DNA of 64,000 nt from Akkermansiaceae bacterium (GCA_017798145.1 CP059069.1:434001-498000), one strand, 5' to 3'. Shown: positions 33,526-42,566, numbered from the stretch's first letter. The notes: a model not told the origin generated them from the letters alone. A program made the numbers and translations.

Positions 33526-36500
33526 ATGCCCACAAACCCAAAGAAACCCGGCAAAATCATGGCCGCGAACCGCGGCGAAATCGCGATCCGCATTTTCCGC
33601 GCCGCCACCGAACTCGGTCTCCGCACCGTCTCCATCTTCGCCGAAGAAGACCGCTTCTCCATCCACCGCTTCAAGGCCGACGAAGCCTACCAGCTCGATT
33701 CCTCGAAAGGGCCGGTCGGTGCGTATCTCGATTACGAAGGCATCGTGAAACTGGCGAAGGCAAAGGGCGTGACGATGATCCACCCGGGCTACGGCTTCCT
33801 CTCGGAAAACCCGAATTTCGCCCGCGCCTGCGCCCGGGAAGGAATCATCTTCATCGGCCCATCACCGGATCTTTTGGAAAACATGGGCGACAAAACGGCG
33901 GCCCGCGCGCTTGCCCACAGGTTCGACGTCCCCACGCTGCCCGGCACCGAGGAGCCGATCACCGATCCCGACGAGGCGCTCGAAATCGCCCACAAGATCG
34001 GTTTCCCGCTCATCATCAAGGCAGCCTTCGGCGGAGGCGGGCGCGGCATGCGCGTCGTGGATAAGCCATCGCAACTCCCCGGCCTTCTGGCGGAAGCCCG
34101 CGCCGAGGCGGAGAACGCGTTCGGCAATGCAGCCGTTTTCCTCGAGCGCTACATCAAGCGCGCCAAGCACATCGAGGTGCAGATCCTCGGTGACCAGCAC
34201 GGCAACGTCGTCCACCTCTACGAGCGCGATTGCTCGGTCCAGCGCCGCTACCAGAAAGTCGTCGAGGTCGCACCCGCCATGCACCTCGATCCGAAGATCC
34301 GGAAGGAACTCTGCGATGCGGCCGTGAAACTCGCTGCCGGCATCGGTTACAACAACGCCGGCACCGTCGAGTTTCTTTACGACATGGATCAGAACGATTG
34401 GTTCTTCATCGAGATGAACCCGCGCATCCAGGTCGAGCACACGGTCACGGAATGCGTCACCGGCATCGACCTCGTCCGCTCGCAGATCCTCGTCGCGCAG
34501 GGCAACGCACTTTTCGACGAAGAGATCGCCCTTCCATCCCAGGAAAACATCCCCTGCAACGGCTTTGCCATCCAATGCCGCATCACCACCGAGGATCCGG
34601 AGAAAAACTTCGCCCCGGACTACGGCCGAATTCTCAACTACCGCTCCGCCGCAGGCTTCGGCGTCCGCCTCGATGCCGCCTCGGGCGATGCCGGATCCGT
34701 CATCACGCCGTTCTACGATTCCATGCTCGTGAAGCTCACCACCATGGGCCGCGATTTCCCCATGGCCTGCCAGCGCATGGATCGCGCACTGCGCGAGTTC
34801 CGCATCCGGGGAGTGAAAACCAACATCCCTTTCCTCGAAAACATCATCGCGGATGAGACCTTCCGTTCCGGCCAGGCACACACCAAGCTGATCGATACGA
34901 AGACAGAGCTCTTCAAGTTCAGCAAACGCCGCGACCGCGCCACCCGCACCCTCGCCTACCTCTCGGAAATCACCGTCAACGGCAACCCCCACGCAAAAGG
35001 CTACAAGCCGTCGGCGATCATGATGCCAGCTGACGTGGGGGCGATCTTCGGTCGCCCATCCGCCTTCGAAGAATCCACCAAACCCCTCCTCCAGGAACTC
35101 GGCCCCGAGAAATTCTCCCAGTGGATCCTCGACCAAAAACGTCTCCTCATCACCGACACCACCATGCGCGACGCCCACCAGTCGCTCATCGCCACCCGCA
35201 TGCGCACCTACGACATGCTCAAGGTCGCCGGAGCCTACTCCGCCCGCACCCCGGAGATGTTCTCTTTGGAAATGTGGGGCGGCGCGACTTTTGACACCGC
35301 GATGCGTTTCCTCAACGAGGATCCATGGGAGCGCCTCCGCCGCCTCCGCGAAAAAGTGCCGAACATCCTTTTCCAGATGCTCTTCCGTGGCTCGAACGCG
35401 GTCGGTTATTCGAACTACCCGGACAACGTCGTCGCCGGTTTCATCCACCACGCCGCCGACAGCGGGATGGATATCTTCCGCATCTTCGACTCGCTCAACT
35501 ACCTGCCGAACATGCAGGTCGCGATGGAGACGGTCCGCGAGCACGGGAAATCCATTTGCGAAGCGGCGATCTGCTACTCCGGCGATATCCTCAATCCCGC
35601 CCGTTCGAAATACGACCTCAACTACTACATCGCGAAGGCGAAGGAAGTTGAGAAAATGGGCGCCCACATCCTCTGCATCAAGGACATGGCCGGCCTCTGC
35701 AAACCGCAGGCCGCCTACAACCTCGTCCACGCGCTGAAACAGGAAATCGGCATCCCCATCCATTTCCACACCCACGACACCTCCGGGCTGAACGCCGCAT
35801 CCGTCATCGCCGCCTCGCGCGCGGGCGTGGACATCGCGGATCTCGCCATCGCCTCCATGTCCGGCTCGACCTCGCAGCCGAACCTCAATTCCGTCTGCGC
35901 CGCCCTCGCCTCCTCCGAGCAGGATCCCGGCTTGGACTTCGATGCGCTCAACGACATCTCCGACTACTGGGAGCACGTCATGGGCTTCTACAAACCCTTC
36001 GACTCCGCCCCGCGCGCAGGCACCGCCGAGGTTTACGAGCACGAGATGCCCGGCGGCCAATACACCAACCTCCGCGAGCAAGCCAACGCCATGGGACTCG
36101 GCCACCGCTGGCGCGAGATCGCCCGCACCTATGCCGAGGTCAACCAGCTCTTCGGCGACATCATCAAGGTCACGCCTTCGTCGAAAGTCGTCGGCGACAT
36201 GTGCATGTTCCTCGTCACCCGCGGCATCAAGGCCAGCGACGTGACCAAGATCAAACCCGGCTCCATCGACTTCCCGGAATCCGTCATCGACATGCTCTCC
36301 GGCGGCCTTGGCCAACCGGACGGAGGCTGGCCTGCGGACGTGCAGAAGGTCGTCCTCGGCCCCAACCGCAAGATCACCACAAAGCGTCCCGGCGAACTCG
36401 CCGAGCCGGTGGATCTGCACGAAACGGCCAAGCAGTTTTTCCGTGATGGCGAGAGCTTCGATACGATCCGGGTGCAGGATGCCCTCTATTCGCACCTCAT

Positions 36501-37008
36501 GTATCCGGCGGTTTACAAGGAATTCCGCGATACCCGCAACCAATACGACGATCTCAGCAAGCTCCCCTCCCCCGCCTTCTTCTACGGCCTCCAGATCGGC
36601 GAGGAAATCGAGGTCGAGATCGACCCCGGGAAAATCCTCATCATCAAGCTCATCTCCATCGGCGAGCCGGACGACGAAGGCCGCCGCACCCTCTTCTACG
36701 AGCTCAACGGCATGCCCCGCGAATCCATCGTCGTGGACAAATCCCTCTCCACCACCGCCACCGCCGCCCGCAGGAAAGGCGACCCGGACAACCCGTCCCA
36801 CGTCTCCGCCCCCCTCCCCGGCATGGTCACGGAGATCGCCGTCTCCCCCGGCACCGAGGTCAAGGCCGGCGACAAGCTCGTCATCATCGAAGCCATGAAA
36901 ATGCTCACCACCGTCTCCGCCCCCGTGGACGGCACCATCAAGGACATCCTCGTCAAAAAGGGCGTCCAGGTGGACTCCGATGATCTGCTGGTGGCGATGG
37001 AGTCTTAG
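33526..37008 (+). CDS. pyc: Pyruvate carboxylase
   Basis: A 1160-residue single-chain pyruvate carboxylase converting pyruvate to oxaloacetate. Biotin carboxylase domain at about 1-455 (ATP-grasp: FGGGGRGMR, QRRYQKVVEVAP, EMNPRIQVEHTVTE), carboxyltransferase domain at about 530-830 (TDTTMRDAHQSL, the metal-site IKDMAGL and HFHTHDTSGLN), an allosteric/tetramerisation segment, and a C-terminal biotinyl domain with EAMKM (lysine 1125). The linker between the first two domains contains VGAIFGRP, encoded by 23 bases identical to one arm of an intergenic palindromic repeat at 37027-37049. Confidence 0.97.
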   Translation: MPTNPKKPGKIMAANRGEIAIRIFRAATELGLRTVSIFAEEDRFSIHRFKADEAYQLDSSKGPVGAYLDYEGIVKLAKAKGVTMIHPGYGFLSENPNFARACAREGIIFIGPSPDLLENMGDKTAARALAHRFDVPTLPGTEEPITDPDEALEIAHKIGFPLIIKAAFGGGGRGMRVVDKPSQLPGLLAEARAEAENAFGNAAVFLERYIKRAKHIEVQILGDQHGNVVHLYERDCSVQRRYQKVVEVAPAMHLDPKIRKELCDAAVKLAAGIGYNNAGTVEFLYDMDQNDWFFIEMNPRIQVEHTVTECVTGIDLVRSQILVAQGNALFDEEIALPSQENIPCNGFAIQCRITTEDPEKNFAPDYGRILNYRSAAGFGVRLDAASGDAGSVITPFYDSMLVKLTTMGRDFPMACQRMDRALREFRIRGVKTNIPFLENIIADETFRSGQAHTKLIDTKTELFKFSKRRDRATRTLAYLSEITVNGNPHAKGYKPSAIMMPADVGAIFGRPSAFEESTKPLLQELGPEKFSQWILDQKRLLITDTTMRDAHQSLIATRMRTYDMLKVAGAYSARTPEMFSLEMWGGATFDTAMRFLNEDPWERLRRLREKVPNILFQMLFRGSNAVGYSNYPDNVVAGFIHHAADSGMDIFRIFDSLNYLPNMQVAMETVREHGKSICEAAICYSGDILNPARSKYDLNYYIAKAKEVEKMGAHILCIKDMAGLCKPQAAYNLVHALKQEIGIPIHFHTHDTSGLNAASVIAASRAGVDIADLAIASMSGSTSQPNLNSVCAALASSEQDPGLDFDALNDISDYWEHVMGFYKPFDSAPRAGTAEVYEHEMPGGQYTNLREQANAMGLGHRWREIARTYAEVNQLFGDIIKVTPSSKVVGDMCMFLVTRGIKASDVTKIKPGSIDFPESVIDMLSGGLGQPDGGWPADVQKVVLGPNRKITTKRPGELAEPVDLHETAKQFFRDGESFDTIRVQDALYSHLMYPAVYKEFRDTRNQYDDLSKLPSPAFFYGLQIGEEIEVEIDPGKILIIKLISIGEPDDEGRRTLFYELNGMPRESIVVDKSLSTTATAARRKGDPDNPSHVSAPLPGMVTEIAVSPGTEVKAGDKLVIIEAMKMLTTVSAPVDGTIKDILVKKGVQVDSDDLLVAMES
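35035..35057 (+). repeat. Repeat arm inside pyc
   Basis: 23 bases identical to 37027-37049 downstream of the gene, with the palindromic core GGCGATCTTCGGTCGCC. In frame within the linker between the biotin carboxylase and carboxyltransferase domains. Confidence 0.75.
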
Positions 37009-37026
37009 CCAGCGGCGTCCCGGGGC

Positions 37027-37098
37027 GTGGGGGCGATCTTCGGTCGCCCTCCCCCCGAGACTCCACAAACGACAACGGCGACCAAAGATCGCCGCCAC
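37027..37098. repeat. REP-like palindromic repeat pair
   Basis: Two 22-base arms in inverted orientation (37027-37048 and 37077-37098) with two mismatches; each arm is itself nearly palindromic (GGCGATC-TTC-GGTCGCC). One arm recurs inside pyc. Lies between pyc and the chimeric biotinyl gene. Confidence 0.8.
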
Positions 37099-37156
37099 TC
37101 CTTGCCCCTGGTTTTTCGGCTGGATTCGGGTTCACCGTTTGGCTATCTTGCAACCG

Positions 37157-37576
37157 TTGAATGAAAGACCGCCCCTACCTCAGCCGGATCGCGATCGCCC
37201 GCTCCACGAAGTCATCGAGGAGTTCGGAGAGCGCTTACGCCCAGGTGGACCGTATGGCGAAATCGACGAATGGTCCGTTTACGACGAAAGTTTCCGAAGG
37301 CTCCGGGCCTGGGCGGAAGAAAACGGATGCTACCAACCGCATCTCAGTCCTTTGAGGGAAGGCGGCAGGGAACACAATCTCGCCCTCCCCGGCATCCTCA
37401 CGGAAATCGCCGTCTCCCCCGGCACCGAAGTCAAGGACGGCGACAAGCTCGTCGTCATCGAGGCCATGAAAATGCTCACCACCGTCTCCGCCCCCGTGGA
37501 CGGGATCGTGAAGGAAATCGTCGTCAAAAAAGGCATCCAAATCGACTCCGATGACCTGCTCGTGACCCTGGAGTAG
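37157..37576 (+). CDS. Chimeric small protein with a duplicated biotinyl domain
   Basis: A 139-residue frame. Residues 1 to about 75 (LHEVIEEFGERLRP ... SFRRLRAWAEENG ... LREGGREHNLAL) resemble, from memory, the N-terminal part of a family of larger Verrucomicrobial/Planctomycete proteins of unknown function. From LPGIL onward the last 60 residues are almost identical, also at DNA level, to the biotinyl domain of the upstream pyc, with EAMKM intact (lysine 105). The joint is abrupt. The start is uncertain: TTG 37157 is the nearest plausible codon and no ATG fits the frame. It could be an expressed biotin acceptor or a pseudogene made by a pyc 3' duplication. Confidence 0.5.
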   Translation: MNERPPLPQPDRDRPLHEVIEEFGERLRPGGPYGEIDEWSVYDESFRRLRAWAEENGCYQPHLSPLREGGREHNLALPGILTEIAVSPGTEVKDGDKLVVIEAMKMLTTVSAPVDGIVKEIVVKKGIQIDSDDLLVTLE

Positions 37577-37642
37577 GCGCGGAGACGCACCTACTCCTTA
37601 TTCAAAAGGCCTAGGAAACCGCCGTTTCCCCAAGCACCGAGA

Positions 37643-38611
37643 TCAATGCCCAACGATTTCGGTAATCACAAGGTTTTCAGAAGGAGTAGAATAATCTTCT
37701 ATATTGTATCTTACAGGCTTTGCATAGCCCATCTGAATCTTTCTGTTGGATAAGCAAGCTAATGATGTTCCAATTACTGATGGTTTTGAGTTCATTGGTA
37801 TCACGATCGTATTACAATCAACTCTACTTTTCGCAACTTCTAGAACTGCCAATTTTGTTGATTGAATTTCACGTGCTGAAAATTTAAAAGTCTCGACGAT
37901 ACCGTGGGAATAATAGCTTATGACTTTTTCAACGAATTCTCTCTGCTTCGTGTAAAAATCTTGGGTGAAACTTTCTTCTTCCGGCACTATCCCGAGCGAC
38001 AAGCAGTTAGGCTCGTAATTAGCAATTATCTCTGCGGATCTTTCGAACTCGTATCCTGGCAATAAAATAAGATGATTGCTTCTGGATGGGATAATATATC
38101 CGGAATATCCAATAACTGATCGAACTTTGCTCACCCCCCTGGAAAGCCAGTGTTTTTCATCTCTCCCATATCCACTAGCTGGATTATATAAGTATGTTAT
38201 TGGCGTATTTTCACCCAAATAAGCGAATATAACCCTTAGTAAAATAGAAAGAGACTCTCGCGTAAATGCGGTAATATCGATGGCAACAGAGCGTTGAGCA
38301 TGAGACTCCAGATTACGGAATTCCTGTACGAAAGCATCAGTAGTCTTTATCGGGTCGTTACTGTCTGTGGCGATAGGGAGGCAAGAAGATCCGCTTTCTT
38401 CATAGCGAGCGAGCACACTATTGAGATTTTCTAAATTGTAATCATTATTAACATTACAAGCTAATAATCCCAATTTAATTTTTTTTAGGTCGAGGTTATT
38501 TATTACGCTTAACGATCTTCCCTCAAAACTTGCGGAAGAAATAAATATATCAAGACCACCAGGGAAATATTGGCCGATCTCAACCAAGGGGCACGTGATA
38601 GATTTTCGCAT
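37643..38611 (-). CDS. Conserved conflict-associated protein of unknown fold (operon gene 4)
   Basis: A 322-residue AT-rich gene, last of a four-gene operon and starting one base after the ATPase stop. Recognisable segments, in order: LDIFISSASFEGRSLSVI (an S-x-x-E-R-type start), AIDITAFTRESLSILLRVIF (a D-I-[ST]-x-x-x-R-E motif), ITYLYNPASGYG, and HLILLPGYEFERSAEII (a L-x-G-[FY]-E-x-x-R motif). I have seen this motif order in uncharacterised proteins next to conflict-system ATPases; the pattern suggests an alpha/beta Rossmann-like domain. Function unknown; an effector or nucleotide-sensing role is a guess. Confidence 0.72.
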   Translation of the reverse strand: MRKSITCPLVEIGQYFPGGLDIFISSASFEGRSLSVINNLDLKKIKLGLLACNVNNDYNLENLNSVLARYEESGSSCLPIATDSNDPIKTTDAFVQEFRNLESHAQRSVAIDITAFTRESLSILLRVIFAYLGENTPITYLYNPASGYGRDEKHWLSRGVSKVRSVIGYSGYIIPSRSNHLILLPGYEFERSAEIIANYEPNCLSLGIVPEEESFTQDFYTKQREFVEKVISYYSHGIVETFKFSAREIQSTKLAVLEVAKSRVDCNTIVIPMNSKPSVIGTSLACLSNRKIQMGYAKPVRYNIEDYSTPSENLVITEIVGH

Positions 38612-38612
38612 A

Positions 38613-40424
38613 TTAAAATAATTCCATTTGATCAGAATCGAAAGTACGTTCGAAACCGAGGCTTTCTAATGAACGCAAATAGAACTTTGGATTCAATAGG
38701 GCATTTCGCATGCTATTGTTGGTGACAAATAGGTACCCAGCAAAACTAGTTGGATCCAAATTAAAACACGGTGCGAGCCTTCGGTTCAATATGTAAAGTT
38801 TAGTTCTTCCATTACCCTCCTTGTTCCCAATGCTGGAAACATGGAAATATCCCTCTTCGATTCCCAATCGTAATACACCTAGGACTTCACGATCTGGCTT
38901 ATCGGAGAAAGCGATAGAGAAAACACGGCGCTCTGAGCGATCCGAATTTAGGAGAAGTGAGAAAGTCCCTCCAAGTGATAGTAAAAGATTTTCTAGTTTC
39001 TCAAACTGTGTTAACTCTCCTACTTGGACAATAGTGTCTTCTTCCTCTACTTTTTTACGGTCTTCTAGATCACTGTGTAAAAACTTGTTCGCAAACTCTC
39101 TTATTTTTTCATTCTGTATTGCAGGCTCGATATACTTGATCTCTGCTTTCACCGCCTTAGATTTTGCTTCGCTGTACATTTGCGAAGCCGGTTCGAGAAA
39201 ACATCTTACAATGCCAGATGAAATATTTACTAGCTGATCAAAGCCCGAATATGAGTATGTGTGAGTCGATTTTCGTGGCCCACCTAATTCCTTGATGAAA
39301 TCGGGACGTGCGTATCTTGTAACGTCATCTCGTTTCCTATGACCGCGGCCTTCTCCAGAATCCCAAGTCTCAGCAATTCGCGCTTTGATCTTGTCGATAG
39401 CTTCCACTTGCTGAGGATCCTCCGGAAAAAATGATTGGGCGCTTTGATCTATTCCCGCTTTCCTAAGGCGTTTATCAATAATGGCAGCGATTCGATCAGA
39501 ATAAGTCTTATTCTTCGTGGTATATACTGTGGATATTTCTATTTCTGAAAAATCATGTGGTGCATCAATGCTTTGTCCAGAATGCGTAAGATAGGTCTTG
39601 TAGCGGAGCTGTGTTGATACTTTTATGCTCACATCTGAGTGCGTCCGTGTACCGATCCAAGAATTCAATATTTTGGTCTGAGCAAAGTTCAGATTATCTG
39701 CATCGTCTAATAGTAAAAATACTGGACTATTCGGGAAACATTTTAAGTAGGATTTTGTTTTTTTGAAGAAAGGCAAAAGAAAATCATGGTATCCGCAAAG
39801 TGGTCCATCATAATCTTCAATTGGAAGGCGATCCAATGCCAGATCCTGCAAGAAATTATTGATTTGCTCGACTAACTTCAGAGAAATATCGTGCATCACT
39901 GAGAAAAAATCCTTCAGTGTTTTTGGTGTTTCTAGTCCGTCAGGTTTTTTCCATCTGCAAATCTCTAGTCGTTTTATAAAGCATTCATTAAATGCCAAAG
40001 AAATATCATTTTCTGTTATATTTTTGTCTTCCAGAGGAATTATCCCGGATGTTAACGTCTCCAGGACTTTCTCCAGTATGTAAATAGTTAAAACGTGTTC
40101 ATTTATAATGTAATTTGCAGCATGTCCCTCAAGCCTCTTTAACTCTGTGAGATTAGCCTGCATATTCTTAATGGGCACCCACGCCGCAAAATACGGTAAT
40201 TCACTTACGCCAATTTCCCTAGACAGGGATTGGCAATCAGGTTGCATATATCGGAACATCATGCTCTTCCCGCAGCCACGCGGCCCGTGAATGAAGGTGT
40301 GACCTGTACTGGTCAGTTTTTCAAAGTCAGTAAATACATCCACAAACAAATCGTGTGCATCTAGCGCAGAGATATCTTCCGGACTTTGAACTACGAAAGG
40401 ATTAGCTTTAAGTAAATCAGACAT
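38613..40424 (-). CDS. ORC/CDC6-like AAA ATPase (operon gene 3)
   Basis: A 603-residue P-loop ATPase. It opens with NPFVVQSPEDISALDAHDLF and carries Walker A HGPRGCGKSMMFRYM (about residue 45) and Walker B PVFLLLDDADNL (about residue 235). An STQLRYKTYL segment may be sensor 1. The C-terminal third has a possible winged helix (FSIAFSDKPDREVLGVLRLGIEEGYFHVS). It fits the ORC-CDC6-family ATPases found in bacterial conflict loci. Its start overlaps the HD gene by 8 bases. A motor or switch that couples sensing to an effector is the likely role. Confidence 0.8.
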   Translation of the reverse strand: MSDLLKANPFVVQSPEDISALDAHDLFVDVFTDFEKLTSTGHTFIHGPRGCGKSMMFRYMQPDCQSLSREIGVSELPYFAAWVPIKNMQANLTELKRLEGHAANYIINEHVLTIYILEKVLETLTSGIIPLEDKNITENDISLAFNECFIKRLEICRWKKPDGLETPKTLKDFFSVMHDISLKLVEQINNFLQDLALDRLPIEDYDGPLCGYHDFLLPFFKKTKSYLKCFPNSPVFLLLDDADNLNFAQTKILNSWIGTRTHSDVSIKVSTQLRYKTYLTHSGQSIDAPHDFSEIEISTVYTTKNKTYSDRIAAIIDKRLRKAGIDQSAQSFFPEDPQQVEAIDKIKARIAETWDSGEGRGHRKRDDVTRYARPDFIKELGGPRKSTHTYSYSGFDQLVNISSGIVRCFLEPASQMYSEAKSKAVKAEIKYIEPAIQNEKIREFANKFLHSDLEDRKKVEEEDTIVQVGELTQFEKLENLLLSLGGTFSLLLNSDRSERRVFSIAFSDKPDREVLGVLRLGIEEGYFHVSSIGNKEGNGRTKLYILNRRLAPCFNLDPTSFAGYLFVTNNSMRNALLNPKFYLRSLESLGFERTFDSDQMELF

Positions 40425-41499
40425 GGGCTTGAAATTCCTCGCACTGCTTTTTCAAAGACGCCCCATCGAGATCGTCAAATTCCTCGCATAGTTCCTTGAT
40501 TGTTTTTTCAATATGCATAGGATATCCCTTTTCTTTAATTACATAAGAGTGTATTCTAAATGCTTCTGTGGAATTACAAAAAGCGGATAATGTTACATCA
40601 ATCTTTTGGATATTAACAGAGTAACCACGCATGAATTTCATACAGTAAATCATTTCGCAGAATGCTTTTTGTGTACGTTTATGGATTTCATCTAGCAAAT
40701 ATTTTTTGAGAATATTACCGCCTTCATCTTTTCGATAGCCGAATTCAGTAAGCATATCGTCTGGATACAAGCAAAATTCCATTTTGATACGTTGATTTTG
40801 GCGGTCGACTTTGACGGTTTCCAAACATTTTGCGAATCGATGGTAGATTTGACTTTCTTCTGGGATTTGACCATTTTGTAAGCCGAATTCATCCGCTCTA
40901 CTATGCTCATCGGCTAGTTCGTCAGCCAATCTCAAGATAGCAGCAAGGAGTTGAGGGCGTACTTGCTTACCCATCAGATCTTGAGTTCCCTCACTGATTA
41001 TTGTTCCTATTGTGTCCTTGTCTCCATCTACAGTTCCGCCATGTGAGCTTGCGATCTTCGCAATTTGTCGCTGCTCAGAGGCCTTAAGTTTATTGAAATC
41101 GGCTATTTTTCCAACTATGTCCAAGATACGGCTCTCGTGTCCTTCCCTGCCGTAAATATTTCCTACGTCATGACAGTGAATGCTTATTAGAAGTAGAAAA
41201 CCTTCGTATGGAGTTAAGTTGGTCGAAAACCCCGAATTCGATGAGGTATTAATCAGTGCTGATGCTCTCCGCATCACCATTTCAATATGTTTTGGTCCAT
41301 GATCGGTCAGAAAACCACCTTTATTCCTAATTGCTGCATAAGCAGCGACATTGTTGTGAACTTTAGTATTTAGTTCATGTTCAATGTTCAGGAAAATGGC
41401 ATCATATTGTACTGACCCATGGTTAGGAAAATCTTCTGGATTTTTACGGAATGAGTTGATGACCCAAGAGGCAAAATGATTGGAATGGGGAGCTTTCAT
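40417..41499 (-). CDS. HD-domain protein (operon gene 2)
   Basis: A 360-residue metal-dependent phosphohydrolase-like protein. The HD superfamily ligands can be traced: LTDHGPKHIEMVMRRA (first His), ISIHCHDVGNIYGREGHESRI (His-Asp pair plus another His), ASSHGG, and ADELADEHSRADEFG (final Asp). The C-terminal half has a possible alpha/beta ligand domain (IQKIDVTLSAFCNSTEAFRI) and a charged helix. It resembles the HD-CE type domain of prokaryotic conflict systems. It may cleave a nucleotide or nucleotide second messenger. Five bases separate it from the methyltransferase gene. Confidence 0.8.
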   Translation of the reverse strand: MKAPHSNHFASWVINSFRKNPEDFPNHGSVQYDAIFLNIEHELNTKVHNNVAAYAAIRNKGGFLTDHGPKHIEMVMRRASALINTSSNSGFSTNLTPYEGFLLLISIHCHDVGNIYGREGHESRILDIVGKIADFNKLKASEQRQIAKIASSHGGTVDGDKDTIGTIISEGTQDLMGKQVRPQLLAAILRLADELADEHSRADEFGLQNGQIPEESQIYHRFAKCLETVKVDRQNQRIKMEFCLYPDDMLTEFGYRKDEGGNILKKYLLDEIHKRTQKAFCEMIYCMKFMRGYSVNIQKIDVTLSAFCNSTEAFRIHSYVIKEKGYPMHIEKTIKELCEEFDDLDGASLKKQCEEFQAHV

Positions 41500-41504
41500 A
41501 TGCC

Positions 41505-42566
41505 TCAGCGGTGATTGATTAATTGTTTGAAAACGACTTTAGCTAGTAGTGGAGGCACTGCATTACTCACTTGTTGTTGTTGTGTTCCAATCGAACCGTG
41601 GAAAACAAAGCGGTCGGGGAATGATTGGATGCGTGCAGCTTCCCGTACGGAAAGTCCCCTGTCCTGGTCGGGGTGTACTAGCATGTTCTTCCGATAGTTA
41701 GCGATCACTACAGAGGGAGAGTCCCAAACGAGTCGCCTGTAAATTCCGCTGTGCCGGCTACGGTTGTCTTTTAGATTCGTGTAATTTTTCATTAAACGCG
41801 ACGGAATATCTGTCCAATTCCCTCCTGGTGGTATGTGAGCGTAGCGTTTTATCACTGTCGAATTGTTCGCGGTAACCAGATGTCCGGTTGTTTTTCTGAG
41901 TGATTCGCGCATTTCAATGGCGTAATCAGAAGGTCTTCTGCGTCCGTAAGGTAGTTCATTGATATTCGCGCCTACTGTGAGATTTGGCAGGTCGCTGATC
42001 GCTTCTCTGACCGTGACGTGTAATTTTACCGTCGGAATTGGAGGCGGAGGAACAGGTTTTTTTTTTCTACCTATAATAAATACACGTGAACGCATTTGCG
42101 GAACCCCGTAATCGGCTGCACAGAGAGTCCAAACAGTAGTGTTGTATTCGAGTTCTTCCAATCCATCGATAATCAACCTTTCAAACTGACCTTCTGCGGT
42201 TCCACGCAGCCCTTTTACATTTTCTAAAAGTACCCATTCAGGACTTGCCACACGCGCGCAACGAAGAACCTCTTGAAACAACCAGTTTCCGGGGTTTTGA
42301 AAATTGCGTGTACGCTGATTTGCTGTTGAAAAACCCTGGCATGGGGGACCACCGAAGAGAATAGTAGTTGTTCTGCGCTTCGGTTCAGGGGTGAAGCTGC
42401 GAACATCTCCCTCTAGAAGTTTGGTGACTGGGTGGTTACGACGAAATGTTTCGGCAGCTGAGGGATTGTTCTCGACGGCTTGCGACACTCTAATCCCCGC
42501 AGCTTCGGCTCCAAGCGAAAGCCCACCGGCACCCGCAAAGAGATCGATTCCTAGGATGTCTTTCAT
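41505..42566 (-). CDS. DNA (cytosine-5)-methyltransferase (operon gene 1)
   Basis: A 353-residue Dcm-type enzyme with all main motifs: I DLFAGAGGLSLG, IV GGPPCQGFS (catalytic Cys), VI ENVKGL, VIII MRSRVF, then a variable target-recognition region (about 200-280), IX SVREAARIQSFPD, and X VSNAVPPLLA. It is the promoter-proximal gene of the AT-rich operon. No restriction endonuclease gene is beside it, so in this setting it may mark self DNA for the three downstream genes or be a solitary methylase. Target sequence not predictable. Confidence 0.95.
   Translation of the reverse strand: MKDILGIDLFAGAGGLSLGAEAAGIRVSQAVENNPSAAETFRRNHPVTKLLEGDVRSFTPEPKRRTTTILFGGPPCQGFSTANQRTRNFQNPGNWLFQEVLRCARVASPEWVLLENVKGLRGTAEGQFERLIIDGLEELEYNTTVWTLCAADYGVPQMRSRVFIIGRKKKPVPPPPIPTVKLHVTVREAISDLPNLTVGANINELPYGRRRPSDYAIEMRESLRKTTGHLVTANNSTVIKRYAHIPPGGNWTDIPSRLMKNYTNLKDNRSRHSGIYRRLVWDSPSVVIANYRKNMLVHPDQDRGLSVREAARIQSFPDRFVFHGSIGTQQQQVSNAVPPLLAKVVFKQLINHR

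Noticed and set aside
33862-37098. A 1078-codon open frame on the minus strand opposite pyc
   Set aside because: Its codons are the complement of the strongly biased pyc codons; no family resemblance and pyc is unmistakable.
41505-42566. A conventional type II restriction-modification system
   Set aside because: No endonuclease-like gene is adjacent; the neighbours are an HD protein and an ATPase.
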